This document shows, one piece after another, positions 9,460 to 19,504 of a stretch of DNA of 39,600 bases. This stretch comes from Bacteroidales bacterium. GTDB taxonomy: Bacteria; Bacteroidota; Bacteroidia; Bacteroidales; AUK083. The notes beneath the pieces were generated by a model. The model was given only the letters and a program-made list of their open reading frames with translations, ran no database searches and was not told the origin of the DNA. The stretch is taken from positions 1-39,600 of the forward strand of contig JAGGUV010000057.1 in assembly GCA_021158345.1 (NCBI GenBank), in the 5' to 3' direction. The position numbers and the translations under genes were made by a program. Position 1 is the stretch's first letter. The number at the start of each line of letters is the position of its first letter.

Positions 9460-11649
9460 TTATTTAAATTTATCAATACGAGATGCATCAATAACACCAT
9501 CAAATTTTATGATTTTGTTTATCAAATCATTTAATTGTTCTTTATCAGAAACAAGTACTTTTATTTTTCCGTTAAAAGTATTATCATCATTTGATTTAAC
9601 GGAGATAGAACGCATATTAATTTTTAATTCATTAGTAATCATATTAGTAATTTTACTGACAATACCCATCTTATCATAACCGGTAAAATAAATAAAAGCC
9701 TGAAAAAGTGCTTTATCTTTTGCACTTTTCCATTTAACATCCAAGACTCTATATGGATATTTTATTTTAAGACGTCTGGCATTAGGGCAAGTATTTTTAT
9801 GAATTGTAATACCTCTTCCTATTGTAATAAAACCAAAAACATCATCACCCAAGATAGGATTACAACATTTTCCAAATCTATAATTTACATTATCCAAAGT
9901 ATTATCAATAATTAAATAATTTTTATTATTGTCTTTAACAGGAAGTTCCTGAATATTTTCAGATTTTTCGGGTTTTATGTTTTCCTCTTCTTGAGAAGTT
10001 AATATTTTTTTAATTTCAAGGGGAGCAATTTTCTCAATAGCGACATTATAATAAAAATCCAGATGAGATTTCAATTTATAATGATTGATTAATTTATTAA
10101 TAACTTCATCGGAATAAGTTATTTTCCAGTTTTTAAACTTACGTTTAATAATATCTTTTCCTATTTCAGCTTCTAAAAATTTATTTTGTTTAAGAGCTTG
10201 TTTGATTTTGGATTTAGCTTTAGAAGTAACAACAATATTAAGCCAATCTTGTTTAGGTTTTTGTTTTTTTGAAGTGATAATTTCAACTTTATCACCATTT
10301 TTAAGAATATGTTTTAGAGGGACAATTTTGTTATTAACTTTAGCGCCTGTACATTTTGAACCTACATTAGAATGAATTTCAAAAGCAAAGTCAAGAACAG
10401 TAGAGCCGGCTTTTAATTTTTTAAGATCACCTAAAGGTGTAAAGACAAAAATTTTATCCCTTACTGTATTAATTTTTGTTCTATTTTTTTTGTCAGATAA
10501 ATATTTTGAAGATGATTCAATTTTCTCTCTAATTTCTCTTAACCATTTATCGTCATCACTTCTGGCAGCAGTTTCTTTATATTTCCAATGCGATGCATCG
10601 CCTTTTTCAGCAATTTCATCCATACGTTTTGTTCTAATTTGAATTTCGACCCAACGATTTTTAGGTCCTTTAACAGTAGTATGCAATGATTCATATCCAC
10701 TATCCTTAGGTGTTGTAATCCAGTCGCGTAAACGTTTTGGATTAGGTTGGTAAATGTCTGTAACAAAAGAATACACCTTCCAGCAGTCTGCTTTTTCGCT
10801 TTCAATAATATTTTTAATTATTATTCTAATAGCAAAAAGATCATAAACCTTATCAAAGTCAACTTTTTTATTTATCATCTTTTGCCAAATAGAAAATATT
10901 GATTTTGTTCTGCTTTTTATTTCAAAATCAAAACCATACTTCTCAAGTTCAACTTTTATTGGTTTTAAAAAATCATTAATAAATCTCGTTCTTTGTTTTT
11001 CAGTATCTTTAAGTTGTATAGCAATAGCCCTGTAAATATCAGGATGATTATACAGTAAATATCTATCTTCGAGTTCGGTTTTAATATTATACAGACCAAG
11101 TCTGTGAGCAATAGGAGCATATAAATTATGAGTATCGGAAGATAATAATTTTTGTTTTCTCGGAGGCCTTTTGTCAATAGTACGCATATTATTAAGTCTG
11201 TCAGCAAGTTTTATTAATATTACCCTGACATCATCAGTAAGAGAAAACAATAATTCAATAAAATTTTCAGGTTGCAAAGAAGCTCTTTCAGTATCAATAA
11301 CAGAAATTTTGTTTAAATCCTTAACAATATGAGCAATAGTATCACCAAAATTTGTTTTAATATTTTGAACTGTAATATCAGTATCACGAATAATATCATG
11401 CATTAAAGCACAAACAATAGACGTTATTCCGAGACCAATATCCTGAGCTACTATTTTTGCTACTGCAACTGCATGTAATATAAAATATTCACCTGTTTCA
11501 TTTTTTTTATATTGATAAGCATCTAATATTAAATTATATGCTTTTCTAAGAATTTGTGCATCTTTTTTAGAAGTAAGATAAGGTTTACAAACTCTAAGCA
11601 ATGATCTGTATTTATTAACTAATATTTGCCTTTCTTCTTTGGTTGCCAT
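9460..11649 (-). CDS. RelA/SpoT homolog (RSH), (p)ppGpp synthetase with probably degenerate hydrolase domain
   Basis: HD-like domain, synthetase (YDLFAIRIII, KDSGYESLHTTVKGP, VEIQIRT), TGS and C-terminal ACT regions. Start at MATKEERQ, since a terminator hairpin lies just upstream. Confidence 0.9.
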   Translation of the reverse strand: MATKEERQILVNKYRSLLRVCKPYLTSKKDAQILRKAYNLILDAYQYKKNETGEYFILHAVAVAKIVAQDIGLGITSIVCALMHDIIRDTDITVQNIKTNFGDTIAHIVKDLNKISVIDTERASLQPENFIELLFSLTDDVRVILIKLADRLNNMRTIDKRPPRKQKLLSSDTHNLYAPIAHRLGLYNIKTELEDRYLLYNHPDIYRAIAIQLKDTEKQRTRFINDFLKPIKVELEKYGFDFEIKSRTKSIFSIWQKMINKKVDFDKVYDLFAIRIIIKNIIESEKADCWKVYSFVTDIYQPNPKRLRDWITTPKDSGYESLHTTVKGPKNRWVEIQIRTKRMDEIAEKGDASHWKYKETAARSDDDKWLREIREKIESSSKYLSDKKNRTKINTVRDKIFVFTPLGDLKKLKAGSTVLDFAFEIHSNVGSKCTGAKVNNKIVPLKHILKNGDKVEIITSKKQKPKQDWLNIVVTSKAKSKIKQALKQNKFLEAEIGKDIIKRKFKNWKITYSDEVINKLINHYKLKSHLDFYYNVAIEKIAPLEIKKILTSQEEENIKPEKSENIQELPVKDNNKNYLIIDNTLDNVNYRFGKCCNPILGDDVFGFITIGRGITIHKNTCPNARRLKIKYPYRVLDVKWKSAKDKALFQAFIYFTGYDKMGIVSKITNMITNELKINMRSISVKSNDDNTFNGKIKVLVSDKEQLNDLINKIIKFDGVIDASRIDKFK

Positions 11650-11725
11650 ATTAATTATCCCCTTTTGAAATATTATTATATGCTCACAATAAATTATTAA
11701 AACCTGTAATGGGAAAATATTAAAA

Positions 11726-11752
11726 GAAACGCTCAAAATTTTTGAGCGTTTC
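11726..11752 (-). terminator. Rho-independent terminator downstream of floA
   Basis: 12-bp perfect stem GAAACGCTCAAA/TTTGAGCGTTTC with 3-nt loop, followed on the minus strand by TTTTAATATTTT. Confidence 0.75.
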
Positions 11753-11763
11753 TTACATAAGAT

Positions 11764-12795
11764 TTATTTTTTTTTGTTTTTATCTTTCTTTGATTTTTGA
11801 GGAGTAGCAATAGATTCACGCATAGAAGTATCAGCCTGAATATTTTTAAATTTATAATAATCCATAATACCGAGGTTTCCTTCTTTAAAAGCCTGAGCAA
11901 TAGCAAAAGGTATTTGTGCTTCAGCTTCAATAACTTTAGCTTTTGCTTCCTGAGCCTTAGCTTTCATTTCTTGTTCGACAGCAACAGCCATAGCTCTACG
12001 CTCTTCAGCTCTTGCCTGAGCAATATTTTTATCAGCATTAGCCTGATCCATTTGCAAAACGGCTCCAATATTTTTACCTATGTCAATATCAGCAATATCA
12101 ATAGAAAGTATCTCGAAAGCAGTACCTGAATCCAGTCCTTTGTCAAGAACGAGTTTTGAAATTGAATCGGGATTTTCAAGGACTTTTTTATGAGAATCGG
12201 CAGAGCCGATAGAAGATACAATTCCTTCTCCTACTCTTGCAAGAACAGTTTCTTCACCTGCGCCACCAACAAGTTGTTTAATATTTGCACGTACAGTAAC
12301 TCTGGCTTTACAAATAAGCTGAATACCATCTTTAGCAACAGCAGTAACACTAGGAGTATCAATAACTTTAGGATTAACAGACATTTGAACGGCCTGAAAA
12401 ACATCGCGACCTGCAAGGTCAATAGCAGTAGCAATTTTAAAGTCAAGTTCCATATTAGCTTTTTCAGCTGAAATAAGAGCATTTACTACATCTTTAACAT
12501 TTCCACCCGCCAAATAATGTGCTTCAAGTTCATTTCTGTTAAGATATAATCCTGCTTTAGTAGCAGCAATAAGATTTCTTACAATAACAGCAGGAGGAAC
12601 TTTTCTCCAACGCATAAAAACCAATTGTAATAATGAAATTCTTACACCGGATAAAAGCGCTGTAAACCATAGACCAACAGGAACAAAATAAAATATCACC
12701 CAAAGACCAAAAATTACAGCTATACCAATGGCAATAATAACTCCAATATTTGCAGGAGTTTCTGCCGACAAAAGAATACTAAGTAAATTCATCAT
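11764..12795 (-). CDS. floA: Flotillin-like protein FloA
   Basis: Full-length FloA/UPF0365-like sequence: [45 protein letters not shown], Ala/Glu-rich C-terminal coiled region. Confidence 0.93.
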   Translation of the reverse strand: MMNLLSILLSAETPANIGVIIAIGIAVIFGLWVIFYFVPVGLWFTALLSGVRISLLQLVFMRWRKVPPAVIVRNLIAATKAGLYLNRNELEAHYLAGGNVKDVVNALISAEKANMELDFKIATAIDLAGRDVFQAVQMSVNPKVIDTPSVTAVAKDGIQLICKARVTVRANIKQLVGGAGEETVLARVGEGIVSSIGSADSHKKVLENPDSISKLVLDKGLDSGTAFEILSIDIADIDIGKNIGAVLQMDQANADKNIAQARAEERRAMAVAVEQEMKAKAQEAKAKVIEAEAQIPFAIAQAFKEGNLGIMDYYKFKNIQADTSMRESIATPQKSKKDKNKKK

Positions 12796-12800
12796 AGATT

Positions 12801-13268
12801 TTATTTTTTAAGTTTTACAATAATTTTATTAAAATTTATTTTTACGATTATTATTTTTTTCCCGGGATCAATAAAATCGCCTTGAGAATGGACTTCATAA
12901 TACTCACCGTTAAATAAGCCCTTCCCAGAAGGTGCAAGTCTCGAAATTGTTTTTCCTATGTCACCAACTTTTATTTTTTTCTCATCAACAGTATTTACTT
13001 TGCCTTCAATTTTTGAATTGAGCATCATTTTTTTCCATGTTTTTGATTTAAAAGAAAAATATAAAAGCAAAATAGTAAATACAAGAGTAGAAGCTAAAGT
13101 ATAATGACCAGCAACAAAGCCATAAATTTTATATGTCTGCCATATTGTGAAAACTAATAAAACAGTTCCTAATACTCCTGCAACGCCAACACCGGGAATT
13201 ACAAGTATTTCTAATAGAATAAATAACAATCCTACTAACAAAAGAATAATAATAACAGACCAGGTCAT
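12801..13268 (-). CDS. NfeD family protein
   Basis: N-terminal TM segments plus OB-fold-like tail ([43 protein letters not shown]); next to floA as usual. Confidence 0.85.
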   Translation of the reverse strand: MTWSVIIILLLVGLLFILLEILVIPGVGVAGVLGTVLLVFTIWQTYKIYGFVAGHYTLASTLVFTILLLYFSFKSKTWKKMMLNSKIEGKVNTVDEKKIKVGDIGKTISRLAPSGKGLFNGEYYEVHSQGDFIDPGKKIIIVKINFNKIIVKLKK

Positions 13269-13283
13269 AAATACAGATTTTAA

Positions 13284-13556
13284 TTATACAATTTCTACTG
13301 ATAATTTTTTTTGAGTCATCTTATTACAAAGAGATTTTAATTCAGAATAATCACCTGATTTTACAGAACATTTGCCCTTAAAATGAGCAATCAGAGCACA
13401 TTGTTCTGCCTGAGCAGGATTATGACCACAGACTTCTATTAATGTCTCAATAACAAAATCAAATGTATTAACATCATCGTTAAAAAGAATAAGGTTTTTA
13501 ACATCAGAATGTTTTTCCTTATTTTTAATATCAGTTTTTTGTTTTTCTTTAATCAC
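13284..13556 (-). CDS. clpS: ATP-dependent Clp protease adaptor ClpS
   Basis: LFNDDVNTFDFVIETLIEVCGHNPAQAEQCALIAHFKGKCSVKSG is ClpS-like. Confidence 0.88.
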   Translation of the reverse strand: MIKEKQKTDIKNKEKHSDVKNLILFNDDVNTFDFVIETLIEVCGHNPAQAEQCALIAHFKGKCSVKSGDYSELKSLCNKMTQKKLSVEIV

Positions 13557-13656
13557 CTTATTTAAATTTTTTTATAAAAATAATATTATTTTTTTAATAA
13601 CAAATAAAAAACAATAATAAAAATTATTATATTAGCATATAAAATAATTTTTAAAA

Positions 13657-14307
13657 ATGATATATTTTAAACATCTAATTGCAATATTAAAAAAAGAAAT
13701 AAATAATACACTACCCGGGAAAGAGGCTCATAAACTGATGAGGCCTGATATCAGTTTTACAGAAGAAAATAATGCAAGAAAAAGCAGTATTTTAATATTA
13801 TTATATCCTGAAGAAAATGAAATAAAAACATTACTAATTTTAAGAAAAGAATATAATGGTTTTCATAGCAATCAAATTTCTTTTCCAGGAGGAAAATCTG
13901 AAAACTTTGATAAATCATTAATTGATACAGCTCTAAGAGAAGCTCATGAAGAAATAGGTGTTGACATTAACAGCATTAAAATAATTGGTCAATTAACATC
14001 TTTATATATTCCTATAAGCAATTTTTTAGTATTCCCATTGCTTGGTTATTCTTATAACAAACCTATTCTTAAAAAAAATAATTTTGAAGTAGAAAAAATA
14101 ATTGAAATAAATATTTCAGACCTATTAAATCCTGTAAATATTAAAAAAGGGGAATTTTTAGTTCAGGATAGAAAAATTAAAGCACCATTCTATAATATAA
14201 ATAATTATAAAATATGGGGTGCAACAGCTATGATAATTAGCGAATTATTAGAAATAATTAAAAAAGTAAACACAGTTATTGAAACTGATGCCCTGCAACA
14301 ATCATAA
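13657..14307 (+). CDS. NUDIX hydrolase, CoA pyrophosphatase-like
   Basis: FHSNQISFPGGKSE...DTALREAHEEIGV: NUDIX box with CoA-pyrophosphatase-type upstream motif. Confidence 0.9.
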   Translation: MIYFKHLIAILKKEINNTLPGKEAHKLMRPDISFTEENNARKSSILILLYPEENEIKTLLILRKEYNGFHSNQISFPGGKSENFDKSLIDTALREAHEEIGVDINSIKIIGQLTSLYIPISNFLVFPLLGYSYNKPILKKNNFEVEKIIEINISDLLNPVNIKKGEFLVQDRKIKAPFYNINNYKIWGATAMIISELLEIIKKVNTVIETDALQQS

Positions 14308-14424
14308 CTGTGAGAGATTTAGATTTTAGAATTTAAGGAATTAAAAAATTAAATTTGTGTTAATCAGGATAATATGAGACGATTTCTTATTAATTAAATA
14401 AATATTTTTTCAAACCTGACTCAA

Positions 14425-14778
14425 TTATAATTTTGAAAGTTCATTTTTTTTCTTAATTGTTAAATTTTTCTTAACAAGATTATAAGAAATATTTATCCAC
14501 TGGTAAATCAATTCATCCTTAACAGAATTATCAAGAATAATTGTATTCCAATGTTTTTTATTCAAATGATATCCTGGGATTACACAAGAATATTTTTCGC
14601 GTAAATCGGTTGCTAAATCAGGCATACATTTTAGTCCAAGGCCTGGATTATCATCAAGATTCAACAGTGCAAACATTTTGTCCATAACTTTAAAAACAAG
14701 TGTGGTTTCATCAAAAGGGAAAGATTCTGTAACTCCTTTTTTATTAAGACAATATTCTCTAACTTTCTCAACATCCAT
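14425..14778 (-). CDS. MmcQ/YjbR family protein
   Basis: VREYCLNKKGVTESFPFDETTLVFKVMDKMFALLNLD and LNKKHWNTIILD motifs. Confidence 0.88.
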   Translation of the reverse strand: MDVEKVREYCLNKKGVTESFPFDETTLVFKVMDKMFALLNLDDNPGLGLKCMPDLATDLREKYSCVIPGYHLNKKHWNTIILDNSVKDELIYQWINISYNLVKKNLTIKKKNELSKL

Positions 14779-14859
14779 GCTTTACAATTATTTTTCTTTA
14801 AAATTACCAAATTTATAAAATTATTATACATTTGTAATTAAATATAAAAAATATATATT

Positions 14860-16407
14860 ATGACACCAAACACAAAAATAACAGACCTTAAAAAAAGAAT
14901 GCGAACAGCATTAAAAGGCGGCGGGGATAAAGCAATAAAAAAACAAAAGGCAACAGGTAAGATGACTGCACGTGAAAGAATAATTGCCTTGTTAGACCCC
15001 AAATCTTTTCAGGAATATGATCTTTTTGTAGAGCATACGGCTCATGATTTTGATATGGATAAAAAATATCTTCCGGGTGATGGAGTAGTAACAGGCACAG
15101 GTACATTAAGCGGGCAACCTGTATGTATTTACGCACAGGATTTCACAGTTGCAGGCGGTTCATTAGGATATATGCACGCTAAAAAAATATGTAAGATTAT
15201 GGATCATGCAATGCGGCTTCAAGTACCATTGATAGGTATTAACGATTCAGGTGGAGCTCGTATTCAGGAAGGAGTAAATGCTTTAGCAGGTTATGGAGAT
15301 ATATTTTTCAGAAATACTATTGCATCAGGTGTTATTCCACAAATATCAGTAATATTAGGTCCTTGCGCAGGTGGTGCTGTTTATTCTCCTGCACTTACTG
15401 ATTTTGTTTTTGTTGTTGATAAAATATCAAAAATGTTCATTACAGGTCCTGAGGTTATAAAAACCGTTCTTGGAGAAGAAATAAGTATGGAGGATTTAGG
15501 AGGAGCTAAAGTACAAGCAGAAATTACAGGAAATGCACATTTCTTTGCAAATAGTGAAACGGAATGTTTTGATCAGATTAAACAACTGGCAAGTTTTATA
15601 CCTTGGAACAACAAACAAAAAGCAAAAACTTTTCCTAAAAAACCACCTAAAACCAAAAAGTACAAAATTGATGAAATTTTTCCTTCCAATCCAAAACAAT
15701 CTTATGATGTAAGAAATATTATCAAGGCAATATGTGATGATTCCGAATTTTTAGAGATACACGAAAGATTCGCTAAAAATATTGTAATAGGATTCTCAAG
15801 GATAAATGGTGAAACTGTGGGTATAGTTGCAAACCAGCCATTATATCTCGCAGGTGTATTAGATGTAGATTGCTCTGATAAAGCAGCAAGATTTATTCGT
15901 TATTGTGATGCATATAATATTCCATTGGTAACTTTTGTTGATCTTCCGGGATATTTACCTGGTGTTGATCAGGAACATGCAGGTGTAATAAGGCATGGAG
16001 CAAAAATTCTTTATGCATATTCTGAGGCAACAGTTCCAAAAATTACTGTAATACTCAGAAAAGCATACGGAGGAGGATATATAGCTATGTGTTCACACCA
16101 TCTTAAAGCTGATTTTGTTTTTGCATGGCCAAGTGCTGAAATTGCTGTTATGGGTCCTGAAGGTGCTGCAAATATTATCTTTAGAAAAGAAATTAAAAAT
16201 TCTGAAGATCCTGAAAAAACAAGAAAACTAAAAATTAATGAATACAAACATAAATTTGCAAATCCATATATTGCAGCTGCTTACGGATATGTTGATGCTG
16301 TTATTGAGCCATCAGAAACACGTCGGTTCCTTATTCATTCATTAAAAATTTCAAAAAATAAGTCAATAGTAACTTCTCAAAAGAAACATGGAATTCCTCC
16401 ATTTTAA
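14860..16407 (+). CDS. Acyl-CoA carboxylase / methylmalonyl-CoA decarboxylase carboxyltransferase subunit
   Basis: 515 aa; KMTARERIIALLDP, NDSGGARIQEGVNAL, GPCAGGAVYSPALTDF, VDLPGYLPGVDQEHAGVIRHGAK, RKAYGGGYIAM: PccB/MmdA family. Confidence 0.92.
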   Translation: MTPNTKITDLKKRMRTALKGGGDKAIKKQKATGKMTARERIIALLDPKSFQEYDLFVEHTAHDFDMDKKYLPGDGVVTGTGTLSGQPVCIYAQDFTVAGGSLGYMHAKKICKIMDHAMRLQVPLIGINDSGGARIQEGVNALAGYGDIFFRNTIASGVIPQISVILGPCAGGAVYSPALTDFVFVVDKISKMFITGPEVIKTVLGEEISMEDLGGAKVQAEITGNAHFFANSETECFDQIKQLASFIPWNNKQKAKTFPKKPPKTKKYKIDEIFPSNPKQSYDVRNIIKAICDDSEFLEIHERFAKNIVIGFSRINGETVGIVANQPLYLAGVLDVDCSDKAARFIRYCDAYNIPLVTFVDLPGYLPGVDQEHAGVIRHGAKILYAYSEATVPKITVILRKAYGGGYIAMCSHHLKADFVFAWPSAEIAVMGPEGAANIIFRKEIKNSEDPEKTRKLKINEYKHKFANPYIAAAYGYVDAVIEPSETRRFLIHSLKISKNKSIVTSQKKHGIPPF

Positions 16408-16429
16408 TCTTTTGTTTATAAAAAAATCA

Positions 16430-16457
16430 TAGCGAATAAAATTTTTTTTATTCGCTA
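16430..16457 (+). terminator. Hairpin between carboxyltransferase and biotin-carrier genes (terminator or attenuator)
   Basis: 11-bp perfect stem TAGCGAATAAA/TTTATTCGCTA, 6-nt loop, AT-rich downstream. Confidence 0.5.
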
Positions 16458-16492
16458 CTTTATATATTTTATTTTAATAATAAAAATATTTA

Positions 16493-16885
16493 ATGATGGT
16501 AAAAAAGAAAATTAAAAAAAGCACATTGTCTAAAGACTCTGCAAAAAAAAGTAAGGAAGAAGAATCATCAACTCCTAAAAAAAAACATATACTTCTACGC
16601 ATAAATGATGCTGTATACAAAACTTATCCAACAAAAAAATATCTGTCAAGAAAAAAACATAAACCTCTTGACCCTAGAAAGTTAACATCTTTTATTCCCG
16701 GGACAATTAAAAAAATATATGTTAAAAAGGGTGATGAAGTATTGAAAAAAGATAAACTTTTTGTACTGGAAGCAATGAAAATGAACAATGTTATTTTGTC
16801 TCCAATGGATGGGAAAATAAAAAAAATTAAAATTAAAGTAAAAGATGTTGTTGCTAAAAACCAGGTATTGATAGAATTTGAATAA
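16493..16885 (+). CDS. Biotin/lipoyl attachment domain protein (biotin carboxyl carrier)
   Basis: Biotinylation motif EAMKMNN in GTIKKIYVKKGDEVLKKDKLFVLEAMKMNNVILSPMDGKIKKI. Confidence 0.9.
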   Translation: MMVKKKIKKSTLSKDSAKKSKEEESSTPKKKHILLRINDAVYKTYPTKKYLSRKKHKPLDPRKLTSFIPGTIKKIYVKKGDEVLKKDKLFVLEAMKMNNVILSPMDGKIKKIKIKVKDVVAKNQVLIEFE

Positions 16886-16891
16886 GAAATT

Positions 16892-16920
16892 AACCGTCTA
16901 ATTATTTTAATTAGACGGTT
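16892..16920. terminator. Bidirectional hairpin terminator between convergent biotin-carrier and ysxC genes
   Basis: 13-bp perfect stem AACCGTCTAATTA/TAATTAGACGGTT, TTT loop, followed by TTATAAATATTTTATTTG on +. Overlaps the ysxC stop. Confidence 0.75.
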
Positions 16921-17518
16921 TTATAAATATTTTATTTGTTTTTTCAATAAAATCAAGAATTTGTTCTTTTCCAATATTTTTTACAGCAGAGCTAATAAAA
17001 ATATCCGGCAATTCTTCCCATGATTTATGAAGTTCCTTAACATAAATGTCAATATTTTGTTTTTGTTTTAGTTTGTTAATTTTATCGATTTTGGTAAAAA
17101 CTATAATAAACGGCAATTCATTAATTCCCATCCACTCAATAAATTCCAAATCAATTTTCTGAGGTGATAGCCTGGAGTCAATAAGTATGAAAGTATTTAA
17201 CAAATTTTTTCTTTTCAATAAATAATCGGAAATCATTTTAGTCCATTTGCTTCTATTTACTTTAGAAGTTTTAGCATAACCATAACCGGGTAAATCGACC
17301 AAATACCACGAATCGTTAATAATAAAATGATTAATAAGTTGAGTTTTGCCTGGGGTTGAAGAAATTTTTGCAAGTTTTTTTCTCCCAATCAGCATATTAA
17401 TAAGAGATGACTTCCCTACATTAGATCTTCCTATAAAAGCATATTCGGGCAATAAAGCATTAGGGCATTTAGTATAAGTACTATTGCTTATAACAAATTC
17501 GGCCTTTTTAATATGCAT
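16907..17518 (-). CDS. ysxC: Ribosome biogenesis GTP-binding protein YsxC/EngB
   Basis: FIGRSNVGKSSLINML, TPGKTQLINHF, LVDLPGYGYAK, TKIDK motifs. Confidence 0.95.
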   Translation of the reverse strand: MHIKKAEFVISNSTYTKCPNALLPEYAFIGRSNVGKSSLINMLIGRKKLAKISSTPGKTQLINHFIINDSWYLVDLPGYGYAKTSKVNRSKWTKMISDYLLKRKNLLNTFILIDSRLSPQKIDLEFIEWMGINELPFIIVFTKIDKINKLKQKQNIDIYVKELHKSWEELPDIFISSAVKNIGKEQILDFIEKTNKIFIKPSN

Positions 17519-17536
17519 CAATAATTATTTTTTTTA

Positions 17537-18457
17537 CTATTTAATAAAAACATGTCTCTTTTTTTTCTCTTCAAAAATATCATCAATAGTAATAAGAATA
17601 CCTGTTTCCTCAACTTCGCCAAAAGAATAATTTACAGCAGTACCAAAAGTTCTCATTGTAGAAGATAAGTTCATATATGCGTTAACTAATGGAGGGATAT
17701 TTTCTTTATAAGATCTTACTTTCTGATTTAATATTTTGTAATTTTCTTTATAAGATTTTCCGGAAAAAATTTCTTCTAATTCTTTGGTTGGGATTACAAA
17801 GTCAATAGGTTTAAATGGTCTAATAAGATTTTCATTATCAGGAAAATATTTCTTAAGAAAATATAATATTAAATTTCTAACGTAGATATTTGTGTGTGTG
17901 TACATGGTTATTTTACCGAAGAAATATTTTGCTTCAGGATTATCTACAATAATAGAGCCAAGACCATTCCATAAATTATCAAGAGAGAATAAACTTTTTC
18001 GTAAATCAAATAAAGATTGATAAAGTGGCTGTACAAATGACCTGCCTAACTCAATAGAATAAGGCAAATATTCATCAATAAATTTTTTTGAAAAATTAAA
18101 TAATTTTGAAGTAGGAGAGTAAACATTATTATTTTCGTCTTTGGGCAAATCCCTACCTAACATGTATCTGTATCCCCCAATTATTTCTTTTTCCCTGGGA
18201 TCCCAAACTATCAATTGTTTAAAAGGCTTTTCAGAAGTATCAAATTTGTCTATGTCAAGTTCTTTACCTGTACCGCCACCAGCTTCACGAAATGTTATTT
18301 CTCTAAGTCTTCCCAGCTCTCGCATTAATATAGGTGAATCTTGGTAAGTAAAAATATAAATTTTATTTTCACCCAAATTTGTTTTTTTTACAAATCTACA
18401 TTTTAGAAGCTCCTTTTCTAATAATTCTCTATCAACTCGGGGAATAATTTCTTTCAT
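17537..18457 (-). CDS. GNAT-fold N-acyltransferase, OlsB/GlsB-like
   Basis: LREITFREAGGGTGKELDIDKFD, IIGGYRYMLGRDL, SIELGRSFVQPLYQ: acyl-ACP-dependent N-acyltransferase family; paired with a PlsC-like gene. Confidence 0.8.
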   Translation of the reverse strand: MKEIIPRVDRELLEKELLKCRFVKKTNLGENKIYIFTYQDSPILMRELGRLREITFREAGGGTGKELDIDKFDTSEKPFKQLIVWDPREKEIIGGYRYMLGRDLPKDENNNVYSPTSKLFNFSKKFIDEYLPYSIELGRSFVQPLYQSLFDLRKSLFSLDNLWNGLGSIIVDNPEAKYFFGKITMYTHTNIYVRNLILYFLKKYFPDNENLIRPFKPIDFVIPTKELEEIFSGKSYKENYKILNQKVRSYKENIPPLVNAYMNLSSTMRTFGTAVNYSFGEVEETGILITIDDIFEEKKKRHVFIK

Positions 18458-18495
18458 ATTTTTTTTTTAAAGATTTACAAAGTTAAAAAAAATCA

Positions 18496-19374
18496 TTATT
18501 CAAAAATCAAATCATTATCCTTTTCAAGCTTATAAATAAAATATTTTAGTTTTTGAGCCCAGACATAATCATTGTACCTTTTATCAAAATATCTGTAGTC
18601 AATTGGTTTGCCAATTGTAATGTTAATGTTTTTATTTTTTTGTTTAAACATTTCATTAGCAAGATACAGCATTTCAATATTAAATTTTATTTTAAAAAAT
18701 TTTCTAAGATTAGCAAGATTATAGAAGAAATTAGAATTTTTACCATCAATATGAACAGGGATAATATTACGTTTAAACTTTCGTGCCTGTGTAATAAAAG
18801 TCTTTTTCCATTCCAAATCAACAATTTTACCTGAAATTTTTCTTGAGCATAAGCCTGCAGGGAAATACATTATTGATTTATCAGAATTAAAAACACCTAT
18901 AAGTTTTCTGACATTTTGTGTGTTTTTCCCTACTTTATTAATTGGTGCCATTAAATTATTTATATTCGGAAGAAACATTAAAAAATCATTTACAGGAGCG
19001 ACTATATTTTTATTTACTTTGCCAATAGTACTCATTAATGCCAGGCCATCCAAACCTCCCAAAGGATGATTTGATGCAACTATATAACGTGTTAAGCCGG
19101 TAATGTTTTCAATACCATTTACATTTATTTTAACTCCAAATTTCTTTATTATTGCATCAACAAAATCAAAATTCTTCTTATTTCTATTAAAATACAAAAG
19201 TTCGTTAAGTTCTTTTATATGCAATATTCTATTCAAATAATTGATAAGAAATTTAGGTAGTTTTTTATATAATTTAGGATTCTTGCTCGAAATTATTTTC
19301 TCAATATTCAAAAATTCTTTTCCAATAATGTTTTTAGAATCCTGTATCTTCACTTCATCCATAACACTTAACAT
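18496..19374 (-). CDS. PlsC-like acyltransferase, GlsA-like
   Basis: NHPLGGLDGLALM acyltransferase motif and YFPAGLCSRK; immediately downstream of an ORF-free divergent region and upstream of the GNAT gene. Confidence 0.8.
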   Translation of the reverse strand: MLSVMDEVKIQDSKNIIGKEFLNIEKIISSKNPKLYKKLPKFLINYLNRILHIKELNELLYFNRNKKNFDFVDAIIKKFGVKINVNGIENITGLTRYIVASNHPLGGLDGLALMSTIGKVNKNIVAPVNDFLMFLPNINNLMAPINKVGKNTQNVRKLIGVFNSDKSIMYFPAGLCSRKISGKIVDLEWKKTFITQARKFKRNIIPVHIDGKNSNFFYNLANLRKFFKIKFNIEMLYLANEMFKQKNKNINITIGKPIDYRYFDKRYNDYVWAQKLKYFIYKLEKDNDLIFE

Positions 19375-19504
19375 TAATATAAATTAACACAAATATAATA
19401 AAAATAAAAATTATTAATAATAAAAATAAATTATTAAAAATTTTATTCGTAAATATCACAATGTCAATAACATACATTTATTTTTAAAAAGTTATTAACA
19501 ATAG

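Noticed and set aside
12231-12482. 83-aa Leu-rich ORF within floA on the same strand
   Set aside because: Out-of-frame overlap inside the conserved FloA coding sequence.
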